DNA of 39,185 nucleotides, from positions 1 through 39,185 of IMG/VR virus record IMGVR_UViG_3300030419_000612; one strand, given 5' to 3'. Positions 24,884-32,645 of this stretch are shown here, one piece after another. Position 1 is the first letter of the stretch. The number at the start of each line of letters is the position of its first letter. The notes under the pieces were generated by a model. That model worked only from the letters and a program-made list of their open reading frames with translations. It had not been told where the DNA came from and made no database searches. This DNA comes from a virus. The translations under genes were made by a program, and so were the position numbers.

Positions 24884-25855
24884 TTACGAGCCAAGATCGA
24901 CAACACCAGAAAACACACCCTTGTAGCCTGTGCCGCTGCCTCGTAGAACTTTACGTCCGAAGACATGAAGACCACGAACAATATCAGCAAAGCTGTCAGG
25001 GTCACGGATGACTTCCGTTTTGGCAATGTGAGAAGCCGTAGCAACAGCACTCATATGTCCGAACAGGAAGATGTGTTCACCAGCATTGGTCGATGAGAAT
25101 GTATGACTTGCCGCTGCACCATCACCACCGTTAACGATAGCGTTAGTCTGATACAGTTTAAAGCCGTGAATGATTCGGTCCGTTACCATACCATTCATTA
25201 GCGCAGAACCTGCTTCTCCAGTAACACTGGAATCCATCAGTTTCGCATCGGCTTGACGCAGAACTTCATAGAACTCAGGGTCGGCAACCAACCAACGGTT
25301 TTCATAAGGGACATCGTTTTCGTCCATAACCTTTGCGGCAGCACTAACTGCATTGGCAAGTTCGTTGCCCGTGCAAGCAGAACCCGTACCAGTGCCAGTA
25401 ATAGGGGACGCATCCGTACCCGTATCACTCGCGCTAGTAGCAGCACTGTCGTAAATTTCTTTAAGGACGTTGTAGTCAAACGCTTTCTTCAGCGTGTAAG
25501 CACCAGAAGAAGTCGCCAGTGACTCAAAGTTAAGGTGGGAATGACGCTCTTCAATGTCATCTACCTTAAAAGCAAAGTAATTGCCTTGATCCACAACAAG
25601 CTGGATTTGGTCATCTGCCAAATCTTGCGTGTTAACCGTGGAACCGCGAGTATACGAAGAAACCGAAATGGTCGGCTCTTTAATGATATTCACGGTGTCA
25701 CCGAAGTTCTCAATCTCTCCAGAGTAATCGGTGTTGGTAATAGCTTCCGCTACCGAAGACCTACGAAAGTATTTGAGTACCTTTTGACTGTAAATAACAG
25801 GTACGAAATTACCTGACGGTAAGTTAGCGTATCCTGCAGCAGTTGCATAAGCCAT
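24884..25855 (-). CDS. Major capsid protein
   Basis: 323 aa. Begins MAYATAAGYANLPSGNFVPVIYSQKVLKYFRRSSVAEAITN; contains FGDTVNIIKEPTISVSSYTRG, ADDQIQLVVDQGNYFAFKVDDIEE (spine helix and P-domain type strands), ENRWLVADPEFYEVLRQ, and the end VRGLHVFGRKVLRGSGTG. This pattern is typical of HK97-fold capsid proteins of short-tailed phages. It forms the icosahedral shell. The gene follows an acidic, Lys/Glu-rich scaffold and has a perfect AAGGAG ribosome site. The residues suit a shell protein without a maturation-protease region. Confidence 0.9.
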   Translation of the reverse strand: MAYATAAGYANLPSGNFVPVIYSQKVLKYFRRSSVAEAITNTDYSGEIENFGDTVNIIKEPTISVSSYTRGSTVNTQDLADDQIQLVVDQGNYFAFKVDDIEERHSHLNFESLATSSGAYTLKKAFDYNVLKEIYDSAATSASDTGTDASPITGTGTGSACTGNELANAVSAAAKVMDENDVPYENRWLVADPEFYEVLRQADAKLMDSSVTGEAGSALMNGMVTDRIIHGFKLYQTNAIVNGGDGAAASHTFSSTNAGEHIFLFGHMSAVATASHIAKTEVIRDPDSFADIVRGLHVFGRKVLRGSGTGYKGVFSGVVDLGS

Positions 25856-25889
25856 AACTTATACTCCTTTTACAAAAGGTTTCAGTTTA

Positions 25890-26795
25890 TTATAGAGAAT
25901 CTACTACTCGACCCTCTTTAGCTGCTTTATCTATATCCTTTTCTAGAGCAGCATACTCGTGAGGCTTTAACTTAGAAATCTCTTCGACAGTCCAAACCTT
26001 AGTGTCGTCTTGCAGGTCTTCAATATAACGCCGTTGTTGCGTTTTTGTGACAGCTTCTGCAGCACTACGTTTTTGTGTCTTAGCTTTCCCTTGTGTAGTA
26101 GACCTCTTTTTTGACCTCGTTTTAGAGGATATACCTTTATCCGCTTTATACAAATCAATAACTCTTGCGGCCCATTTAGCATCAGTATTGTTCTTATAGA
26201 TACCGTCTGAGATCGTAGAGGGCTGTTCATCAAGCCAGTTAAGAAAATCGTCACTCTCTTTCAAATCACCAAAATCAGAGTGCATACTTAGAAGTTCTTG
26301 TTCTGCAGTTTGCACAACAGCTTCTTGCTCTTTAATTTTAAGGTCTTCAAGACGTGACTCAATGTCTTTGACTCTATCACTTGCCTTCAACGCTGAGATG
26401 GTTTCTACAACATCGTAAACGTCTGGATACTTTTCACGGAACTCTGTCAACTCTTCCTCTGTCTTGGGCAGCACTGGGAGTTCACTAGATTTTTCTGCCA
26501 TCGAAAGTTGGGCTTCAAGAAGTTCCTGTTGTTGCTTCCATTCATTTAGTTTGTTGTCGTAATGCTTCTTTAAATCACCATAACGCTTTTTATAGTCATG
26601 CTCATTTGAAGCATTATCTTGCCTATTAACCAGACCTTGTTTTTTAGGTTTCGGAGTAGCCATGTCTACAGGGTCTTCCACCTCATCATCGTCTGGTTCG
26701 TCTAAGCTTAACCTATACTGATTCTCGTACGGGGTAGGCTCAAGTTCTTCTTTGTACTCCTCTTCTAAAGCTATATCGTCATTACGTACAGTCAT
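25890..26795 (-). CDS. Capsid scaffolding protein
   Basis: 301 aa. The N-terminal third is strongly acidic (Glu/Asp-rich), the centre is a charged coiled coil (about residues 68-185, Lys/Glu/Gln), and the C-terminal third is basic (KTRSKKRSTTQGKAKTQKRS) with short helices at the end. This acidic-helical-basic plan and the position immediately before the major capsid gene are diagnostic of podovirus scaffolds, which template procapsid assembly and are then lost; the basic C-terminus would contact the shell. Start supported by GAGAGGT. Confidence 0.88.
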   Translation of the reverse strand: MTVRNDDIALEEEYKEELEPTPYENQYRLSLDEPDDDEVEDPVDMATPKPKKQGLVNRQDNASNEHDYKKRYGDLKKHYDNKLNEWKQQQELLEAQLSMAEKSSELPVLPKTEEELTEFREKYPDVYDVVETISALKASDRVKDIESRLEDLKIKEQEAVVQTAEQELLSMHSDFGDLKESDDFLNWLDEQPSTISDGIYKNNTDAKWAARVIDLYKADKGISSKTRSKKRSTTQGKAKTQKRSAAEAVTKTQQRRYIEDLQDDTKVWTVEEISKLKPHEYAALEKDIDKAAKEGRVVDSL

Positions 26796-26934
26796 CTTTA
26801 CCTCTCTTTCGTGGGGCCGTATTGAACCAGGACAAGTTAAAAAAAGTCATCCAAAAAGTTACTAGCATACGGGTAGCCTACGGTAGGTTAGCAATGGGGC
26901 CAAACAACACCTTGTTACTTGGGTAGCCATTGGG
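26796..26934. other. Intergenic gap before scaffold gene
   Basis: 139 bp with no gene. It contains an imperfect 7-bp stem with a 3-base loop (TAGCCTA CGG TAGGTTA), a CAATGG/CCATTG pair, and the 8-mer GGGTAGCC twice (about 26871 and 26921). On the - strand the hairpin is followed, after some 15 bases, by two T-runs (T5, then T7), so a weak terminator for the lysozyme mRNA is possible. I could not identify a convincing -10/-35 pair. Confidence 0.4.
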
Positions 26935-27417
26935 TTAAAGGAACATCTTATAAAATTCAAAATTACGATGCTCCAATTCTTTTACTTCGCCAGAACCATT
27001 GCGATAGTATCTCTTGTATTCCTTGTGCATTGTTTCCGTATCATTATCTATAACTGCAGATACAAACTTAGGAAACTTACGCAGTCCGTTTGCACCAAGG
27101 TTGAAAACAAAATCAGTAAACATTTCTTTACAATCCTGCGGAAGGCTGTCAAAGTCATCGCTGGCAAACTCAGAGATAACACGACTAGCACCATCGCAAG
27201 CATTTAGTATATCGTGTATTAGCAGCTTTTCTATTTCGTCGTCACTAACACCCTCTTGCATCCACTCTTCACTGTCTAGTAGTTTGTGTCCGTAACCAAT
27301 AGTATCGTTACCGCCTTCTGGTGATTTGTGAGGGTACCACACGCCATCTTGAAAACCAGCTTTACCGCCGTTCTCGACACGCTTAATGTATTCTATGAAC
27401 TGTCCGCGTATTTCCAT
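26935..27417 (-). CDS. Lysozyme-like endolysin (GH24-type)
   Basis: 160 aa. Residues 10-45 hold the lysozyme signature: YIKRVENGGKAGF with E15 as probable catalytic acid, and DTIGYGHKL (threonine 39 to histidine 44), as in T4-type muramidases. The rest is helical with DFVFNLGANGLRKFPKFV, typical of the C-terminal lobe. It cleaves the glycan chain of peptidoglycan at lysis. No signal peptide or membrane anchor is seen, so it presumably reaches the wall through the holin. The spacing between E15 and the TIGYGH block is longer than in T4 lysozyme. It overlaps the preceding gene's stop (TAATG). Confidence 0.85.
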   Translation of the reverse strand: MEIRGQFIEYIKRVENGGKAGFQDGVWYPHKSPEGGNDTIGYGHKLLDSEEWMQEGVSDDEIEKLLIHDILNACDGASRVISEFASDDFDSLPQDCKEMFTDFVFNLGANGLRKFPKFVSAVIDNDTETMHKEYKRYYRNGSGEVKELEHRNFEFYKMFL

Positions 27418-30200
27418 TATGCTGCCTCGTCAAGAACCTTATCTACAAAGCCACCATCTTTTTTATTTATAGCGAAAAATAAATGACTTTTTACTTTGTA
27501 TGTTTGTCGCATATTTTTTGCCCAAACTGGTGGTTCCTTCAGTGCGCTAGGATTGTAGTAATGTGTAGCACCATTGGTAACGTCTTCGTCTTCACCTTGA
27601 ATTATTCGTATCGCTAATTCTTTTGCTTGTTTGTAAAGATTGTCGTTAGATTTCGTATTCATCATACTCATAAAGTTTTCGTACTGTGGACCTTGGTATG
27701 CTTCGGGATCATTTAAATCTGGAAGAATTGCTGAAAATTGTTTCTTTGCCAGAATAACTTCAGGCACAGTTTTACCAAATCTTTTGCCGTACTTAGTTCG
27801 ATTGTTTATAACGTGCATTACGGCTCTCATACCTTCTATGCCGTCTCCTCTTGCCTCACCCACAGCAACGAGAGCCATCATTTGAACAGGATGCAATTTA
27901 CTAAATTTAGACATAATTGTTTTAGCTTCTTGCATTTTTTGTGAGCTAGATGTTGCCTTTTCTTCAGGTGCAGCGGTTTTAGGTTCTGCTGGTTCATCAA
28001 TAACAGGTACCGTGTCACTGGTAAATCCTGATTCATCTACCTCTATTTCTCTCATAGGCTCTGTTCGTTTTTGCATAAAAGGGTCTGATCCTGAAAAAAT
28101 TGAAGGTTTCAGATTATCTTCAAACGTATCTAAACCTATTTTATCTCTTGATTCAGGAGAAGCTATTTGTTCTGTCATAGGTGTTTGCTTTTCTTCTTCA
28201 ATAGGTACACCTTTTACTTCATCTCCTTTTTCATATCCCTGTGGTGCAGCAAAACCTTGTTGTACAACACGGCCCATTGGATCAACCATCGGCGGTTGTT
28301 GTGCTTGCCTACGTGTGCGCTCAAGAGCTTGCATCTGATTGTAAGCAGAAGGCGCTTGCTGTGACGCATCAGCTTCTAGCACTGCAGCACTTGTTTGCAT
28401 CTGTTTCTTTTGCGGATCATCTACAAACCCGCCTTGTTGCATCATTGGTACCTGTGGTGCTGGAGCCGCCTGTGCTGGTGCTGGTGCAGGTTGTGCTTCA
28501 GCCATAGGCTGCTGCTCCTGCATGGATGGTTGCTTTTCTTCTTCAAGACGTTTACGCAAATCAAGACCTTCTTGCCTGATTTTATCAAGATACTTTTTGC
28601 CACCGCCAAAGAACGGTACCAGCATTTTAGGAATGTGGTATTCATAGTTACTTACTTTAATTGGTACATCATCAGTTGGGTCTAGGTCTGTGCCTTTAAG
28701 ATTAACACCGTTCTTCATTGCTAGGTCGATGGCTTCTCTAGCGTAACGGTTAAGGTCTTTTAGACCGACTAGCAATACTGTCTCGTAGGGTAGAATGTAG
28801 TCACCCTCATCAGCTTCGCGGGGTATGTCGTCCTTCACAGATACTGCACCGCCCTGTTGTGGTTGCGCTGCTTGTTCGTTGATCATGCCAAGATTGGACA
28901 TGTCGGCTTCTGCACCCTGTGCTACTTGACCGCCTTCTTGGTAGAAACTTCCCCAGTCTCCAGCACCCATGTCTGAACCAAAGTCACCACCTGCAGAATC
29001 ATCAGTTCCTCCAACGCCGCCGTCACCGCCGCCAACTCCAATATCTTCTTCACCTGGAGCATCTGGATCACCTGCTTGGGGACCGCCTATGTCTATTCCA
29101 CCGCTGCCTGAGTCTCCACTCGACCCTCCACCGTAATCAAAACTATCTTTCTGACCATAGTTTTGATCTAAAACTTGATTTACATAATCTCTATTTTCTT
29201 GTGATATTCCAAACCACCCATCTCCTCTTGCATCTATAACATCTAACGCAGCAAATGGATCAACATCTGCTAAAGCTTGAAAGGATGCTGTCGTACCCAT
29301 TGCACTAACTTGACCACTCGGACTCATCCATGTACCGTCTTTTTGGTAGCCTGGAGTAAAAGCCCCTCTAGAATACGCATCTCCCGTCCCCAAAAGGTTT
29401 AGTACAGGTTTAATCCAAGGTTTTTTACTGCCGAATACAGGATGGTTTTCAAATCTGTCTTTTGCCTTTTGATGATAAACATCTATATCTATTACTTTAC
29501 CTGTATCTGGGTCCACAGGCTGTCCAAGACTATTCATGTGAGTAATGCCTTGTTGATAAGCAGCAAGCTGGGCTTCATTTATTGCGCCCGTTGCAATCAT
29601 ATCATCAATTTGTGCTGCCGTGTAACCCTCTAAAGTGGTGTACACATTTTCAGACTGATGCATCGACATTAAAGTTGTTCCTGGTGAAACAAAAAATTTC
29701 GCAAATGTTGCAAGATTAATATCGGGATTAGCTATCGGTGAAGCATAGTTTGTATCTTCGTCTGCAAAGCTAAGACCTCCCTCATCAGCTTTACGTTGCG
29801 TCTGTATGACAGATTTTGGTGCGACAACTGGTGCTACTGAAAACTCAGGTTCAGAGGTATCTGGTTTTGTTCCTTGCACTACACCTATGCGACCCCTAAA
29901 GGAACCAAACGGAGAAGAAGTAAATGTAGAAAGACCACTGGGCAGCAAACCTGACTGTGCTGCAGTGCGATAGAATTTCTGTGCAGAAACACCTTCAGGC
30001 ACTTCAGGCAATAGTTCATTCTGACGAACACCTATGCCCTCAGTTATCTTTTCAACAATTTCAGGCCAGGAAAGCTTTTTCTTACCAGAAACAGAAGACG
30101 TAACACCTTGTGGCGTTATTGTTCCAGGTTTAATTGTTGTGCCTGTAGACTCTGTTAGAGCGTCTTCAAATTGTTGGGTGATTTCCTCTAGTGTTGCCAT
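27417..30200 (-). CDS. Large protein with C-terminal SleB-type cell wall hydrolase domain
   Basis: 927 aa. About residues 770-915 match the SleB/CwlJ hydrolase family: LVAVGEARGDGIEGMRAVMHVINNR, a QFSAILPDLNDP segment, and a block TNGATHYYNP. The N-terminal 380 residues are Pro/Gly-rich and mostly disordered; a Gly/Asp-rich linker (about 360-420) is followed by a conserved-looking READEGDYILPYETVLLVG region. Three Gly-Gly-x-Val motifs occur: EGGQV, QGGFV and DGGFV. Enzyme and linker suggest a virion-associated murein hydrolase used at entry, not lysis. It follows the portal region and precedes the lysozyme. Confidence 0.8.
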   Translation of the reverse strand: MATLEEITQQFEDALTESTGTTIKPGTITPQGVTSSVSGKKKLSWPEIVEKITEGIGVRQNELLPEVPEGVSAQKFYRTAAQSGLLPSGLSTFTSSPFGSFRGRIGVVQGTKPDTSEPEFSVAPVVAPKSVIQTQRKADEGGLSFADEDTNYASPIANPDINLATFAKFFVSPGTTLMSMHQSENVYTTLEGYTAAQIDDMIATGAINEAQLAAYQQGITHMNSLGQPVDPDTGKVIDIDVYHQKAKDRFENHPVFGSKKPWIKPVLNLLGTGDAYSRGAFTPGYQKDGTWMSPSGQVSAMGTTASFQALADVDPFAALDVIDARGDGWFGISQENRDYVNQVLDQNYGQKDSFDYGGGSSGDSGSGGIDIGGPQAGDPDAPGEEDIGVGGGDGGVGGTDDSAGGDFGSDMGAGDWGSFYQEGGQVAQGAEADMSNLGMINEQAAQPQQGGAVSVKDDIPREADEGDYILPYETVLLVGLKDLNRYAREAIDLAMKNGVNLKGTDLDPTDDVPIKVSNYEYHIPKMLVPFFGGGKKYLDKIRQEGLDLRKRLEEEKQPSMQEQQPMAEAQPAPAPAQAAPAPQVPMMQQGGFVDDPQKKQMQTSAAVLEADASQQAPSAYNQMQALERTRRQAQQPPMVDPMGRVVQQGFAAPQGYEKGDEVKGVPIEEEKQTPMTEQIASPESRDKIGLDTFEDNLKPSIFSGSDPFMQKRTEPMREIEVDESGFTSDTVPVIDEPAEPKTAAPEEKATSSSQKMQEAKTIMSKFSKLHPVQMMALVAVGEARGDGIEGMRAVMHVINNRTKYGKRFGKTVPEVILAKKQFSAILPDLNDPEAYQGPQYENFMSMMNTKSNDNLYKQAKELAIRIIQGEDEDVTNGATHYYNPSALKEPPVWAKNMRQTYKVKSHLFFAINKKDGGFVDKVLDEAA

Positions 30201-30426
30201 CTTTATGTGCCTTTATTGTAGCTTGTGTAGCATCTTTCAGATTAATTAAGGTTTCCAGTAAAGCCAGCTTGCCCTGCAGACGGCGCAGTTCCAATTCCGA
30301 TTCCACCACCACCAACTGCTGTCTCATCGTTTGGGCCAGTTCCTTGAGGTAGCTTTCCAGCCCCTGCCATTCCAGATTGCTGTTGGCCAGCGGCAGCAGC
30401 TTCTGGGCTTGCTCCTTGTTGATCAT
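30166..30426 (-). CDS. Small helical protein overprinted on the 3' end of the portal gene
   Basis: 86 aa, in another frame of the same strand. The product, starting MINKEQAQKLLPLANSNLEW, is a helical Leu/Gln/Glu-rich protein with LRRLQGKLALLETLINL, a pattern I associate with small phage head genes. An AAAAGGA ribosome site, 10 bases before the ATG, lies inside portal codons. It overlaps the portal by 185 bases and the hydrolase gene start by 35. The portal's last ~60 residues in the overlap are Gly/Ala/Gln-rich low complexity, as expected for overprinting. Confidence 0.72.
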   Translation of the reverse strand: MINKEQAQKLLPLANSNLEWQGLESYLKELAQTMRQQLVVVESELELRRLQGKLALLETLINLKDATQATIKAHKDGNTRGNHPTI

Positions 30427-32377
30427 TTGGCATAAGTCCTTTTAGTATTTCTGCAAAGATTGCTGCATCGTTAATATCGTTTACGAGTAGGTCTGGTTCG
30501 ATATCTTGACTGATTGCAAGCTCTCGAATCAGGTTCGGTATTTTAATAAACGGTGCCAGCATCGGATTCGCAACTGTCTGGAGCAAAGCTGTTAATCGTT
30601 GGGTGCGTACCTCTTTCTGTATTACTGCACTGGTTCCTTTTGGTTTAATTTCCAGATCACCAATCATCTCTGGTGTCTTGTCGTTAAACTGCATGTTCCA
30701 CTGAAAGAAAGCTTCTCCTAGTGGTTTAAGAAGAAAGTCATCAATGTTCTTGATAACAGTCTTTACGCTAAGTCCTGCACTGGACATTAACATGCTTAGT
30801 CCAGCAGCAGTTCGTCCTGTTCCTGTAACACCTGTTTGCCCGTGTACAATAGACGGTATGCCTGTCTGCTCGTCAGCAAGTTGCCTCGCCTTGTCAAACA
30901 TCTGCACGTTCTCTACTGCAGTGCTGGGAAACTTAATGCCGTTCACGGCTGTGCCTGTAACACCAGACTGCCGCCTAAATATCTTACCTGGGTATACGTC
31001 CATTGTTTGACCAGGAACAAGCTGTGTTTCGTCTATGTCAAACACAAGATTACCTGCCAATGCTAGGTTGTCGATAGCCATACGAATGTGGCCATTCATC
31101 AGCATCTGGCTATCTTCCATGTTCTCCGCTACGCCCACACCAAACAACTGGTAGGGATTGAGTTCATACGGAAAAGCCTGAAACGGTATACGTGCAGGAA
31201 TAAACGGATTGGCTACGAACCGTAGTATCTCGTTGCCAGATATCCATATGTTTACTTGAACGGCATCACCTTGCTGAATTTCTTTCGGAGCTTCGATACC
31301 AAGCTCTTCAGCGAACTTAGCGTCCATTGCACCCCAATACTCAAATACTTCAAAACGGCGTCCTTGATAGTTAGGATCATCGTCATTAGCATAGAGAGTG
31401 CTTTCATAATATTTTTCTTCATAGTTAGGCCCACCTTGTAAAACATTTTCTATTGCTTCTTCGTTAAAGAAAGGGCGATTACTCAGATCACGTATCTGTT
31501 CTCTATTCATGCGGTGGCGCTGAATAACGTAATCTGCATCTCCCAAACTTGTAGCACTTGGGTCGGGATAAAAGTCCCAACAACTTACTGCTTCAACACG
31601 AGGCACAACCTTGTTTGCGGGAGAGTATTCACCGTTCTCCCAATTGTGTACTGTTTTGTTGTAATTGAATGGACCTTTTATTATTCCTGTGCCAAGCAAC
31701 GCACACTCGAATATAGCGTGACGTAGTACAGTAACAGCGTTAGTGTCTAGTAGCTGGTCTTGTATGCACGTCTCCATGTTACGTGCCGTCTCTGAAGCAG
31801 GACTAATTTGTGGTTCTCCTGCACGAGAGGGACCAGAAGCTAGATCAGCACCTTCGTACTTGTCTTCAAGACCACTAAGCATTGCCGCTGTCGGTCCCTG
31901 TGGACCTTGCTCCATCTCTGTAGCTTGTGTGGCACCTGGAAGCAGTTCTCTACCATCACCTTCAAAACCAAAAAGATCAGTTTGTTCTGGCTGCTCTTCT
32001 TCCATTGGAACTTTAGACAGATGGGCAAACTTGTCGATACCCTCTGGTATGGGTGTTGATTCAACAGAAATAGGAAACTTGCTGTTAGCAAATAGTATGT
32101 CAATAATTTGCCCATACGCAGCAAGAACCTTCGTCTTTGTTATCTTTACAAAAACTTGGCTACGCTCGTTATCACGATACTGCGTAGTAGTGTCGTAGAT
32201 ACCACGATAGTTCTTGTAGGCTTTTAGCCACCGATCTTCGTCGTTTCTACGTCCTGTCTCTGCATCTGAAAACCGTGCCTTAACAGTACCAATAATACTG
32301 TTAAAGTCTTCACGGTTCTCACCTAGATCAATTAGCCCTTCTGTCTCTCCGTCGTCTAGAAAAGATTCGTCAGCCAT
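30242..32377 (-). CDS. Portal protein
   Basis: 711 aa. Conserved-looking portal segments are present: RWLKAYKNYRGIYD near residue 48, the VFVKITKTKVLAAYGQIIDILF helix, CWDFYPDPSATSLGDADYVIQRHR, and a C-terminal half with LADEQTGIPSIVHGQTG and GRTAAGLSMLMSSAGLSVKTV. The dodecameric ring forms the DNA channel at one capsid vertex, linking terminase, capsid and tail adaptor. An acidic, proline-rich insert (about residues 120-195) is not part of the core. The last ~60 residues are low complexity and overlap another gene. AGAGAG lies upstream of the ATG. Confidence 0.88.
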   Translation of the reverse strand: MADESFLDDGETEGLIDLGENREDFNSIIGTVKARFSDAETGRRNDEDRWLKAYKNYRGIYDTTTQYRDNERSQVFVKITKTKVLAAYGQIIDILFANSKFPISVESTPIPEGIDKFAHLSKVPMEEEQPEQTDLFGFEGDGRELLPGATQATEMEQGPQGPTAAMLSGLEDKYEGADLASGPSRAGEPQISPASETARNMETCIQDQLLDTNAVTVLRHAIFECALLGTGIIKGPFNYNKTVHNWENGEYSPANKVVPRVEAVSCWDFYPDPSATSLGDADYVIQRHRMNREQIRDLSNRPFFNEEAIENVLQGGPNYEEKYYESTLYANDDDPNYQGRRFEVFEYWGAMDAKFAEELGIEAPKEIQQGDAVQVNIWISGNEILRFVANPFIPARIPFQAFPYELNPYQLFGVGVAENMEDSQMLMNGHIRMAIDNLALAGNLVFDIDETQLVPGQTMDVYPGKIFRRQSGVTGTAVNGIKFPSTAVENVQMFDKARQLADEQTGIPSIVHGQTGVTGTGRTAAGLSMLMSSAGLSVKTVIKNIDDFLLKPLGEAFFQWNMQFNDKTPEMIGDLEIKPKGTSAVIQKEVRTQRLTALLQTVANPMLAPFIKIPNLIRELAISQDIEPDLLVNDINDAAIFAEILKGLMPNDQQGASPEAAAAGQQQSGMAGAGKLPQGTGPNDETAVGGGGIGIGTAPSAGQAGFTGNLN

Positions 32378-32391
32378 TGCAACTCTCTCTT

Positions 32392-32625
32392 TTAACTATA
32401 GATGCCTTGTTTGTCAGCAGCCATAATCATGGAGGCTTGACCCATGTGCTTGTTACCCGACTCTGCAGGTGCGTCTTCCGTGAGTTTGCCTACGTTAATT
32501 TTCGTATCAAACTCTAGCGGCTCACGATACAGCGATGCCTCGTTTGCGTCAGACATTTCGCCTTGTTTGCTCATCTGGCCCATGATGTAGCCAGCCTTGT
32601 ATGCTTTTGGATTACCGTACGGCAT
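32392..32625 (-). CDS. Small hypothetical protein before the portal gene
   Basis: 77 aa, beginning MPYGNPKAYKAGYIMGQMSKQG; Met/Ala/Lys-rich with a Glu/Asp-rich centre. No motif or membrane segment was found. Strong ribosome site (AAGGAG). Located between the recombinase-domain gene and the portal, so probably a head assembly or portal-associated protein, but this is position only. Confidence 0.65.
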   Translation of the reverse strand: MPYGNPKAYKAGYIMGQMSKQGEMSDANEASLYREPLEFDTKINVGKLTEDAPAESGNKHMGQASMIMAADKQGIYS

Positions 32626-32645
32626 TTTACTTTCTCCTTTTTAAT

